From Aquincola tertiaricarbonis (GTDB taxonomy: Bacteria > Pseudomonadota > Gammaproteobacteria > Burkholderiales > Burkholderiaceae_C), in NCBI RefSeq assembly GCF_023573145.1, contig NZ_CP097636.1, positions 1,674,001 through 1,738,000 of the forward strand: a stretch of DNA of 64,000 bases, read 5' to 3'. Position 1 is the first letter of the stretch, and each line of letters begins with the position of its first letter. Positions 36,951 through 45,128 of the stretch are shown in pieces. A program made the position numbers and the translations under genes. The notes below the pieces were generated by a model. The model was not told the DNA's origin. It did not search any database and worked only from the letters and a program-made list of their open reading frames with translations.

Positions 36951-37754
36951 GATCCAATCGACGCCGCTTTCAGACGTGAGCGAAAAAGCTACATCGCGCC
37001 CGCCCACGGTGACGCTCTGGATGCCTTTCCAGTCGAACGAGTTCATCGCTTCGATGTTCATCGTCGCGTGACCGTCACCGGCGGCGCCAGCAAACACGTA
37101 GCCGCGCAACTCGAGTTGCAGGTCAAACTCCTGCCCGAACGTAAAAGGCACTGCAAAGGTTCGCGGGCCGAGTGCGCTGGGTACGGCGACATCGTCGATG
37201 TAGGCAACCGAACTGCCGTCGCCAATCGGCCCTGTCTCCGGGCGATAGTCAACGCGGTAGGTTTCCGTCAACCACAGGGAGTGGTTCTCTCCCGCAATAG
37301 TGACGTCCGCGCGCAGATCGGAGCCCGTTCCGGCGAAGGTGACCGCGCTCGGGCCGGGAGCATTGGTGATCGAGGTCCGCTGAACAGCAAGGCTCACAGC
37401 GAACGTCAGCAGTGCCTGGCCTTGCTCCCCGTTACTTGCATCTATTCGCAACCGGTCCACAGTCTGAGCATAGGTCAGCGCTGTATAGCCGCCCGGACCA
37501 TCTGCGGAGTGAGCCTGGGTGTCGACGAAGACCGCGGTACCGAGGTGACCGCCGGCTGCGACGGCAGTCGCTGACCCGGTCGTGGTCACTCGGTCTGCCG
37601 TTGCGGTGCACGAAGCCGTTACCAGCGCCCCGGTCCGGTCCGATGCCTTGCAGCCTGGCCCTGGCCCGGAAATCAGGACGTCAGACAACGCTGCCGCATT
37701 GGCAAGCGACGCAGCCGCGGAAAGACCCGCGGTAAAGATGAGAATGCGCAACAT
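36852..37754 (-). CDS. PEP-CTERM sorting-domain protein
   Basis: The 300-residue protein has a signal peptide (MLRILIFTAGLSAAASLANA), a secreted beta-rich body and a typical end: VPEPTSAWLLASGLAACAAL, then VCMRQRRDKL. It ends exactly where PEP-CTERM proteins should. It is convergent with the other PEP-CTERM gene and probably its paralogue in general design, though the bodies differ. Processing by an exosortase encoded elsewhere is expected. Confidence 0.85.
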   Translation of the reverse strand: MLRILIFTAGLSAAASLANAAALSDVLISGPGPGCKASDRTGALVTASCTATADRVTTTGSATAVAAGGHLGTAVFVDTQAHSADGPGGYTALTYAQTVDRLRIDASNGEQGQALLTFAVSLAVQRTSITNAPGPSAVTFAGTGSDLRADVTIAGENHSLWLTETYRVDYRPETGPIGDGSSVAYIDDVAVPSALGPRTFAVPFTFGQEFDLQLELRGYVFAGAAGDGHATMNIEAMNSFDWKGIQSVTVGGRDVAFSLTSESGVDWISPVPEPTSAWLLASGLAACAALVCMRQRRDKL

Positions 37755-37841
37755 AGGGCTCCTTAGTGGCTAGCTGCCACGTGACGCCGTGCAACGCTGC
37801 CACGCCCGAATGGCGGACCGAAATCCCTAGTCGGTTTTATT

Positions 37842-39085
37842 GAGACGGTCGCGACCTGCCCAGCGCGCTTTCTATGGTAGTTGGCCTCGAACTCGGCCGG
37901 CGGGAGGTAGGCCCTGGGCTCCATCAGTCGATGGTGGTTGAACCAAGCCACCCATTCCAGCGTCGCCAGTTCCACTGCTTGCTTGGTCTTCCTGGAACAC
38001 GTCCGGTGGATGACCTCGGCTTTGTAGGGCCCGTTGATGGCCTTAGCTAGGGCGTCGTCGTAGCTGTCGCCCTTGGACCCCACGGGCGGCTCAATGCCAG
38101 CCTCGGCCAGGCGCTCGCTGTAGCGGATGGGCAGGTATTGAGACCCTCGATCCGAGTGGTGTAATGGGCCGTCATCTTCGGTCGGCTTGCGGTCGTACCG
38201 CGCCTGCTCCAGCGCATCGCGCACGAACTCGGTGTGCATCGAGCTGCTCTGGCGCCAGCCCACGATACGTCGGCTGAACACGTCCACTACGAACGCCACA
38301 TAGACCAGCCCTGCCGGGTCGAGACGTAGGTGAAGTCAGAGACACACAGCTTGGTTGGGCCGCTCGGCACGGAACTGCCGGTTGACCCGGTCCAACGGGC
38401 ATGGCGCCTTGGGGTCACGACGGTGGTGCGCACGGCCTTGCCTCGGCGCACGCCCTGCAGGCCTTGCTGACGCATCAACCGTTCGACGGTGCAACGGGCC
38501 ACCGCCACACCTTCACGTTTGAGCTGACGCCACACCTTGTTGGCGCCGTAGACCTTCATGTTGGCTTGCCACACGCGCTGGACCTCAAGCACCAGGCACG
38601 CATCCCGCTGTGCGCGACGCGAGCGCAGCGCCGGGTTGCGCTGACGGGATGCATGTCGCCAATAGGCCGACGGGGCGCTATGCAAGACGCGGCAGATCGA
38701 CTCGACCCCGAACTCCTGGCGATGCCGGTCGACGAAGGCCTTCAGGACTTGAGGCGGCGGTCGGGCTCCGCCTGGGCGAAAAACCCGCGGGCCAGCTTCA
38801 GTATCTCGTTGGCCTTGCGCAGCTTTGGTACTTCGCGTTCGAGCTCCTTCACGCGCTCAGCCTCGCTGGTCGTCACGCCTTCTCGCACGCCGGCATCGAC
38901 CTCGGCGCGCTTGACCCATTCGCTCAGCGTCTGCGGCACGCAGCCGATCTTGGGCCCGATGGACTCAATAGCCGCCCACAGCATCGGGTACTCCCCTAAG
39001 TGCTCCTGCACCATTCTCACCGCACGTCGACACACCTCGGGTGAGAAGTTGGCTCCGCGCTCATGGCCCGATCCTCTAGGAGGAT
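37842..39085 (-). pseudogene. IS3-family element, degraded third relative
   Basis: Both transposase genes of the IS3 type are recognisable but diverged from copies 1 and 2. OrfA (about 38755-39065) has lost its start frame (the ATGAGC leads into a different frame). OrfB is broken by a frameshift near 38300 between [14 protein letters not shown] and the segment [14 protein letters not shown]. The DDE residues remain visible in [11 protein letters not shown] and ALAKAINGP, where the catalytic Glu of the ETING motif has become Lys. The terminal repeats cannot be traced. It is an old, inactive insertion. Confidence 0.82.
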
Positions 39086-39106
39086 CGAGCCATTCAGACC
39101 GGGCGG

Positions 39107-40797
39107 TATTTCGTCGGCCCTGCAATTCGCCTGCAGCCCGCATGAATGCTCACTTCCCGGTGTGATTCTTGCTCGTTGGATCCCTTGAGTTTGATACGCC
39201 AGAGGCCCGATTCCTGAGGGATTTGCCGCATGTCGACGCCTGACTTCTTCCGCGCCCGCCTGGACCAGATGATCGACCTGCGCCACCCGCTGGCGGTGCT
39301 GGCCACGCGCTTGCCCTGGGCGGCTATCGAGGCGGCGCTGGCGCCCAAGCTGGCCCATCAGCCCAGACCGGCCAAGCGTGTGACAGGCATGGACTTGGCC
39401 GGCGCGTTCGACGGCGAGTTCGGCGGCGGCATCAGCCCGGCCGGCCGGCCGCGCTTGCCGGTGCGCCTGATGGTCAGCCTGCTGTACCTGAAGCACAGCT
39501 TCAACCTCAGCGACGAGGAACTCGTCGAGCGCTGGGCCGAGAACGTGCAGTGGCAGTTCTTCAGCGGCATGGACTACTACGAGCCGCGCCCGCCCTGCGA
39601 TCCCACCCAGATCGGGCGCTTTCGGCGCCTGCTCGGCGAGGAGGGCATCGAGCAACTGCTCAAGGCCACCATCGACTGCGCGGTGGACATCAAGGCCGTC
39701 AAGCCGGCCGAGCTCGAACGCGTGATCGTGGACTCCACCGTGCAGTCCAAGGCCATCGCCCACCCGGTGGGCAGCCGGCTGCTGGAGATCGCTCGCCACA
39801 AGGTGGTCTGTGCCGCCAAGCGCGTGGGCATCGCGCTCAAGCAGACCTACGCGCAGGAGGGCAAGGCGCTGCGCCGCAAGGCCGGTGGCTACGCCCATGC
39901 CAAGCAGTTCAAGCGCTTGCGCAAGACGATCAAGCGCCAGCGCACGATCCTGGGCATCGTGATGCGCGAGGTGCAGCGCAAGCTGGATGCCGACCACGCG
40001 GCGGTGGCGGCCGGCGGCGCGCCGGCGCACGAGGCCGACAACCCCAAGGCCCTGGCTGATCTGGCCACGCTGATGGAGCGCGCCGAGCGCATCCGCACCC
40101 AGCAGCCCAAGAGCAAGCACAAGCTGTACGCGCTGCACGCCCCCGAGGTGGAATGCATCTCCAAGGGCAAAGCCCGCAACCCGTACGAGTTCGGTGTGAA
40201 GGTCAGCCTGGCGGTGACGCACCGGCAAGGCCTGATGGTCGGCGCACGCAGCTTCCCCGGCAACCCGTACGACGGCCATGTGCTCAGCGCCCAGCTCGAG
40301 CAGACGACCAACTTGCTGCAGGACACCGGCCGTGCGCCCCAGCAAGTCATCGTCGATCTGGGCTACCGGGGCGTGGATGCCGACAACCCGGGCGTGCAGA
40401 TCATCCACCGCGGCAAGTACAAGTCGCTGAGCGAGCACGACAAGCGGCTGCTCAAGCGTCGCCAGGCCATTGAGCCGCTGATCGGCCACGCGAAGTCCGA
40501 CCACACGATGGACCGTTGCTGGCTGCAGGGGGCCATCGGGGATGCGCTGCACGCGCTGAGCTGCGCGGCGGGCTACAACATCCGCTGGCTGCTGCGCGCC
40601 ATCGCCCGGCTCGGCCTGGGCGGGCTGTTTTGCGCCTGGTGGGCGCTGCTAGCGCAGGGGCTCGGCCTGGTGACCGCGTTGCCGACCAGCCTGACGGCCC
40701 CTGGGTCGCATCGCGGGCTGGCTCGTGCCGCCGCACAGAGCTCGGCTCGATCAGGCTTGGCGGGCGTGGGGTGAATTTCGCAGGGGCGACTATTTCA
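39107..40797 (+). mobile_element. IS5-superfamily insertion sequence (IS1182/ISL2-like size), intact
   Basis: The ends show imperfect inverted repeats: TATTTCGTCGGCCCTGC on the left, and GAAATAGTCGCCCCTGC as the complement of the right end. Between them is one complete transposase gene. The exact ends and target duplication are uncertain by a few bases. It sits directly after the degraded IS3 relative. Confidence 0.7.
39230..40774 (+). CDS. IS5-family transposase, 514 residues
   Basis: A complete transposase with the IS5-type N-terminal domain (LPVRLMVSLLYLKHSFNLSDEELVE), the first catalytic block VIVDSTVQSKAIAHP, a long insertion rich in Arg/Lys, the second block VIVDLGYRGVD and the Glu block KRRQAIEPLIGHAKSDH. 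The insertion makes it longer than the transposase at 1534-2496, so the two elements belong to different subgroups. No stop or frameshift is seen, so it is probably active. The GC-rich codon use differs from neighbouring accessory genes. Confidence 0.9.
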   Translation: MSTPDFFRARLDQMIDLRHPLAVLATRLPWAAIEAALAPKLAHQPRPAKRVTGMDLAGAFDGEFGGGISPAGRPRLPVRLMVSLLYLKHSFNLSDEELVERWAENVQWQFFSGMDYYEPRPPCDPTQIGRFRRLLGEEGIEQLLKATIDCAVDIKAVKPAELERVIVDSTVQSKAIAHPVGSRLLEIARHKVVCAAKRVGIALKQTYAQEGKALRRKAGGYAHAKQFKRLRKTIKRQRTILGIVMREVQRKLDADHAAVAAGGAPAHEADNPKALADLATLMERAERIRTQQPKSKHKLYALHAPEVECISKGKARNPYEFGVKVSLAVTHRQGLMVGARSFPGNPYDGHVLSAQLEQTTNLLQDTGRAPQQVIVDLGYRGVDADNPGVQIIHRGKYKSLSEHDKRLLKRRQAIEPLIGHAKSDHTMDRCWLQGAIGDALHALSCAAGYNIRWLLRAIARLGLGGLFCAWWALLAQGLGLVTALPTSLTAPGSHRGLARAAAQSSARSGLAGVG

Positions 40798-40816
40798 GTG
40801 GCCCGAAATTTCTAGG

Positions 40817-41740
40817 CTAGCGGACGCGGGGACCTTCACAGTCAACAGCGGGATTGGTATCGGGCAGGCAGAGGGGTTTCCGGGCTGACTCGTCACGACC
40901 TTGCGATGCCCGATTGTCTCGATTGCCGGCAAGACGCTGGTCACGCTCTTTCTCCAAAAGCGTGGAGACTTTATCGCTCAGTGCGCTCGGACCTTCTTTC
41001 CGACCCGCAGCCGCACCTTCATTCGCAATGCGCACCTGAAGTGGGCTCAGCAAACCTGCAACTTGGTTGCGATAAGCCACGAGGTCGGATCGCGTAGTCC
41101 GTTCCTCCGCGGGGGTGAGTTTCTCCAGGGCGACCGTCAAATAGGCTAAGGCATGCACGTAAGTGGGTCGGCCGTTGGTAATCATGCCCTTCGCACCCAG
41201 GATACCCAGTTTCATCCAGGCCATCCCCAAGCCAAGCTCGGCGGCGCTTCTGTAATCAGTATAGGCGTTGATTTTCCGGTCGAATTCACTCGCTACGTCG
41301 ACCTGGCCTTGTTCATACATAGATGCACGGGCGTAGGTCGCCCACCCGTGTTTCTTCAGAACCGCCTGTGTATAGAGGCGAAAGGCTGTCTGGTAATCGC
41401 CTCTTCTTTGGTAAAAGTCACCCTGCCAGTAGGCCGCCTCCGCGCTGCCGCTTTCTGCGAGGCGGGTTAGATCAGCCCAGGCCTCGTCCGTCGACTTTCG
41501 TGGGTCCGTTGCGCGATTGAAATTGAAAGCGGCAACGAGCCCCGCTGCCTCGACGTCTCCGGCCTTTTGACCCTTCAGCGCCTCGGCGTAGGCGCCGTCC
41601 AGGTCGCCGTTGTCGATCAAGACGCGCGCTTCGCGTATGCCTGCACTGGCAGTCCCCGGCAGGCAGAGCAGACCGGTGGACGCGATCACGGCAGCGGCGA
41701 TGGCCTTGACGTGCGCGCTTGAGATGAGGCGAGGTCGCAT
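40817..41740 (-). CDS. secreted Sel1/TPR-like repeat protein
   Basis: The 307-residue product begins MRPRLISSAHVKAIAAAV and has a signal peptide ending near GTASA-G. It contains Sel1-like helical repeats, for example SAEAAYWQGDFYQRRGDYQTAFRLY and the later ELGLGMAWMKLGILGAKGM, and a charged C-terminal tail. The ATG at 41740 is chosen because TAGGAGC lies just before it and the signal peptide follows; the open frame continues 38 codons upstream without character. The partner or function is unknown; such repeats usually mediate protein contacts in the periplasm. Confidence 0.7.
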   Translation of the reverse strand: MRPRLISSAHVKAIAAAVIASTGLLCLPGTASAGIREARVLIDNGDLDGAYAEALKGQKAGDVEAAGLVAAFNFNRATDPRKSTDEAWADLTRLAESGSAEAAYWQGDFYQRRGDYQTAFRLYTQAVLKKHGWATYARASMYEQGQVDVASEFDRKINAYTDYRSAAELGLGMAWMKLGILGAKGMITNGRPTYVHALAYLTVALEKLTPAEERTTRSDLVAYRNQVAGLLSPLQVRIANEGAAAGRKEGPSALSDKVSTLLEKERDQRLAGNRDNRASQGRDESARKPLCLPDTNPAVDCEGPRVR

Positions 41741-41916
41741 TGAGGCTCCTAGGTTTGGTTGTGAAGAAGTGAGTTCTCTGAGGTCGCGTCTGGATCTTGG
41801 GCCAAGCTTGCAACCGCGAGGGGTTGGTCGGCATATCCATGCGCAGTGCAGCACTTTTTGTAAGATTCCAGCACCACGGCACTATCGGCAGAGCGGCGGA
41901 ATACTTGAGTTTTCAC

Positions 41917-42273
41917 TCAGTGGCACCCTTTCGCGACGGCGGCGGCACTGAAGGGCGGTGAAGCCTGTTTGAGGTATTCTTCGTCTTTGTCCTCGTCCGC
42001 CCCGCTCTTCGCGCCGCGCAACGGCTTGGGACGGCTGGGCTTCACTTTCAGGCGCTCTGCTGCGGCCAGTACCTGTTCTTTCCCGTTAGCCTCGTGACCA
42101 ATGATGACCGCCGCATCCAGGGATATGTTTGGGTACGAGTAACCCCCTGCCGAGATGCCTGCTAAGACAGGGCGTCCGGCAGTTATTTCCGCCGCAAGCT
42201 GATCAATGGTAAGCGGGGCGAAGATAAGGCGACTAGTTAGTCTTCGAGAGGCAATATTGAGTTGGTGCGAAAT
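41917..42273 (-). pseudogene. papain/C39-like cysteine peptidase, C-terminal fragment (candidate)
   Basis: A minus-strand frame of 118 codons reads LTIDQLAAEITAGRPVLAGI, then SLDAAVIIGHEANGK and a charged tail. The pattern of a 'limit input, then SxDHAVxIxGY' block resembles the C-terminal half of papain-like C39/AvrRpt2-type peptidases. There is no start codon, an in-frame TAA lies just upstream, and the catalytic-cysteine half is absent. The catalytic histidine expected before AV is Ala here. The assignment is tentative. Confidence 0.35.
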
Positions 42274-42542
42274 TTACGGTGGCCATTTCTCAGGACCTGC
42301 ATATTGCTCATTGGACCGATAGTCGACACAAAGACGGAGCAGTCCGTTAAGCAAACACCTCGAAAAAAGGCTGCCACGATTCCGCACTGGTAGCCCCGCG
42401 GTCGTCGGACTGACCATTGCGGTCAGGCGTCGTTCACTAAACATGACCCGGGAAGCTTTGGCGAGCGCTGCGCTCGTTTCGAAACTACCTCGCCGATGTT
42501 GAGCGAGGTCAGAAGAGCCCAACAATAAGGATTCTGTACAAC
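42274..42542. other. intergenic region, no confident gene
   Basis: Short frames on both strands have no recognisable family character. Base composition is mixed. The region probably contains further remnants of rearranged DNA next to the thyA copies. Confidence 0.4.
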
Positions 42543-42752
42543 TTGGCAGTGGGGCTCGAGACGACGCCTGACAAGCTCCTCAAGCAGGCACTGAGCTACC
42601 TCGATGACGAGGCCAAGAGACAGAAGGCCATGGCGCTGCTCCCGGCGCGCAAGCCTGGGCGGCCACCCGGCAGTTGGAGTGACTCGCAGGGTGAGAGCCT
42701 ACCTGTTGCCGCTGAGAAGCGACTCCAGCGGGGAGCAGGGAGGTCAAATTAG
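42543..42752 (+). CDS. hypothetical short protein or fragment
   Basis: A 69-residue frame beginning at TTG reads TPDKLLKQALSYLDDEAKRQ and KAMALLPARKPGRPPGSW. It is hydrophilic, with a basic AT-hook-like PGRPPG motif. No family is recognised and no good ribosome-binding site precedes it, so it may be the tail of a lost gene. Confidence 0.25.
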   Translation: MAVGLETTPDKLLKQALSYLDDEAKRQKAMALLPARKPGRPPGSWSDSQGESLPVAAEKRLQRGAGRSN

Positions 42753-42815
42753 ACCTATCCGAGCTGGCGGAATTTGAGAAACATGCAGGAAAAAATCAGC
42801 GTAAGTCGTTGATTT

Positions 42816-43472
42816 TCAATGCAGCTGCATGGTTTTTGGTACCACAAAAATATGAACGTCGCCTCCGGTCCAAACGAAGTCGCCAGGCTCCAGATCGCAC
42901 TGTTGCGCGAGCATCAACTGCAATAGCGCGTAGCTGGCGATATTGAAGGGCACGCCCAAAAATACGTCGCAAGAGCGTTGGTAAAGCTGGAGGTGAAGCT
43001 TGTTTCCGATGACTGCCGTCTGGAATAGGCAGTGGCACGACGCCAGTTTCATTTGCTTTAGCTCACCTGGATTCCAGGCGGTCACAAGCTGGCGACGGGA
43101 GTTGGGATCGCGCTTGATTTGCGCGACCAGCTCAGCGATTTGGTCGATATTTCGACCGTCAGGAGCGGTCCAGTGTCTCCACTGCTTCCCATACACAGGA
43201 CCAAGGTCCCCATTCTCATCAGCCCACTCGTCCCAGATGGAGACGTTGTGGTCCTTGAGCCATTTGATATTTGTGTCACCTCGGAGGAACCAAAGCAGCT
43301 CAATGATGATGGATCGGAGGTGCAGCTTCTTGGTCGTGAGGACCGGGAAGCCCTTCGCGAGATTGAACCGCATCTGGTGGCCGAAGACGGCTCGCGTGCC
43401 GGTCCCTGTCCGGTCGGGCCGGTCGGTTCCCTCTTCCATGACGCGGTGGAGGAGGTCGAGGTATTGCTGCAT
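42816..43472 (-). pseudogene. thyA: thymidylate synthase, truncated before the C-terminus (middle copy)
   Basis: The first 210 residues are a normal bacterial ThyA aligned without gaps to E. coli numbering. [16 protein letters not shown] (phosphate-binding Arg21) is present, and Cys146 falls at residue 146 in LASCHCLF (Ser replaces the usual Pro before Cys). [13 protein letters not shown] and the [11 protein letters not shown] segment follow. After that the sequence becomes [10 protein letters not shown] and stops at residue 218, where about 55 further residues, including the YSNHMDQ and DYRFEDF regions, should follow. Without these the enzyme should not fold. The gene is less GC-rich than the core copy 200 bp away, so it is a transferred paralogue rather than a duplication. 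Confidence 0.85.
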
Positions 43473-43683
43473 GGGTCCCTTGGCTCTTGAAGCTCTGCGG
43501 TCAAACTATCGCCTGACGCTTGGAGGCACGTCGCGCGCGGGGCTGCTTTGCGGGAAGTGAGGTCAGCAGGGAAGCGAGTCGCGCGGAGGCGATGCAAGCG
43601 GCATCCGTTCCGAAATCAGAGCGCTCTGCCGCTCTTCTTTCGAGGCTTTCCCAGTGTTGATCGGGGTTCCCGTCCGATTCGAG

Positions 43684-44268
43684 CTAGTGGAGTGTGGGTG
43701 CTCTGCCGGAAAGTCCGGCCACGCCCAAAAAGATATCGGCGCTGCGCTGATAGAGCTGGCAGCTCAGCTTGCCGTCGGCCACGTAGAACTGGAAGAAGGC
43801 ATGGCAGGGCATCAGCGCCATCTTCGAGAGGTCGGCCACGTTCCAGGCGCTGACGATGATGCGGCGGCTGTCGGGGTTGGTCTTCAGCTGCTTGACCACC
43901 TCGGCGATCTGGTCGATGTGGCCGCCATCGGGCGTGGGCCAGGCGCGCCACTGCACGCCGTACACCGGGCCCAGGTCACCGTTGTCGGCCGCCCATTCGT
44001 CCCAGATGGTGACGCCACGCTCCTGCAGCCAGGTGGCGTTGCCGTCGCCGCGCAGGAACCACAGCAGCTCCAGGATGATGGACTTCAGGTGCACCTTCTT
44101 GGTGGTCACCAGCGGAAAGCCTTCGTTGAGGTCGAAGCGCATCTGGTGGCCGAACACGCTGCGGGTGCCGGTGCCGGTGCGGTCGGTCTTGCTCACGCCG
44201 TGCTCGAACACATGGCGCATGAAGTCTTCGTACTGAGAGCGCACGGGGCGGGCGGGGGCGGCGGTCAC
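43684..44268 (-). pseudogene. thyA: thymidylate synthase, truncated chromosomal copy
   Basis: The GC-rich composition and position beside conserved genes suggest that this is the native thyA. The GTG at 44268 has AGGAG seven bases upstream. The protein reads correctly through [18 protein letters not shown], the catalytic [15 protein letters not shown] and [11 protein letters not shown]. It then switches abruptly to [11 protein letters not shown] and stops at residue 194. About 70 C-terminal residues are missing. The break lies at a small GCCGGA-AAG-TCCGGC hairpin (43705-43719), exactly where accessory DNA begins. The cell must therefore obtain dTMP from another enzyme, perhaps the copy entering at position 2 or a ThyX elsewhere. 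Confidence 0.88.
43705..43719. repeat. small palindrome at the thyA/accessory junction
   Basis: GCCGGA-AAG-TCCGGC, a 6-bp stem with a 3-base loop, marks the point where the thyA sequence loses homology. It could be an element end or a recombination hotspot; no second copy was found in the window. Confidence 0.4.
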
Positions 44269-44296
44269 GGCAAAGCTCCTGGGGCTGAAAGCAAAA

Positions 44297-44320
44297 AGGC
44301 CGCGCCCGAAGGCGCGGCCT
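44297..44320 (-). terminator. rho-independent terminator of the OmpA-like gene
   Basis: AGGCCGCGCC and GGCGCGGCCT form a 10-bp perfect GC-rich stem with loop CGAA. Reading on the minus strand, the stem is followed by TTTTTGC. It ends transcription about 20 bp after the stop codon at 44341 and separates that gene from thyA. Confidence 0.9.
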
Positions 44321-44340
44321 CGCATTCTCGCTGCAGCCGA

Positions 44341-45000
44341 TCAGGACTGCGTGTCGGTCAGGAAGATCTCGACGCGGCGGTTGCGGGCACGGCCATCGGC
44401 GCTGGCGTTGTCGGCCAGCGGCTGACGCGAACCCACGCCTTCGGTGCTGATGCGCGTGGCCTGCACGCCGCGCGTGGTCAGGTACTGCATCACGCTGTAG
44501 GCCCGCTCACGCGACAGCGGGTCGTTCACCGCGTCGCTGCCGGTGGAGTCGGTGTGGCCGATCACGCGCACGCGCATCGCCGGGTCCAGGCCCTGGGCGA
44601 ACTGGTCGAGCACCGGGCGCATGGCCGGCTTGATGGCGGCGCTGCCGACGTCGAACGAGAAGTCGCTGGGGATGTTGACCTTCAGCTCGTTGTTGGGCGT
44701 GCGGGCCACGTCGATGCCGGTGCCCTGCGTGACGCGCTCCATCGCGGCCTGCTTTTCCTGCATGCGCTTGGACCAGATGTTGCCGGCGATGGCACCCACC
44801 GCACCGCCCACCACCGCACCGGTGCCGGCGCCGCTGCGGCCGCCGGTCAGGCCGCCGAGGATGGCGCCCGCACCCGCGCCGATGCCCGCGCCCTTGGCGG
44901 TGTCGCGGTTGGTCTGGCTCATGTCGGCGCAACCGGTGGCCAGCAGCGCGGCAGCGGCCAGCGCGGCGATGGCGGGGCGGAAGGTGAAGGTCTTGTTCAT
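44341..45000 (-). CDS. OmpA-domain outer-membrane lipoprotein (YiaD/Pal type)
   Basis: The 219-residue protein has a lipoprotein signal (AALAAAALLATGCADMS), a glycine-zipper segment (GAGAGAILGGLTGGRSGAGT) that may insert into the membrane, and an OmpA-like peptidoglycan-binding domain. That domain has VIGHTDSTGSDAVN, LSRERAYSVMQYL and ARNRRVEIFL. It probably anchors the outer membrane to the cell wall. The ATG at 45000 follows AAGGAG; the open frame upstream of it is not coding. It is transcribed alone and ends in the terminator at 44297-44320. Confidence 0.9.
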   Translation of the reverse strand: MNKTFTFRPAIAALAAAALLATGCADMSQTNRDTAKGAGIGAGAGAILGGLTGGRSGAGTGAVVGGAVGAIAGNIWSKRMQEKQAAMERVTQGTGIDVARTPNNELKVNIPSDFSFDVGSAAIKPAMRPVLDQFAQGLDPAMRVRVIGHTDSTGSDAVNDPLSRERAYSVMQYLTTRGVQATRISTEGVGSRQPLADNASADGRARNRRVEIFLTDTQS

Positions 45001-45128
45001 CAGGAAGCTCCTTGGATCTGTGCCGCCGCAGCCTGGTTGGCGCGGCGTGGGCGAAGTGTTACGGCAGCCCCCGGTGGCAGCCATCGGCGGCCACCCGGGG
45101 GCGCCGTCGGACAAGTCCGACCCGCGGT

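Noticed and set aside
42816..44268. Group I intron or intein splitting a single thyA gene
   Set aside because: The pieces overlap in the residues they encode (both contain the N-terminal two thirds), so they are two truncated copies, not two halves of one gene.
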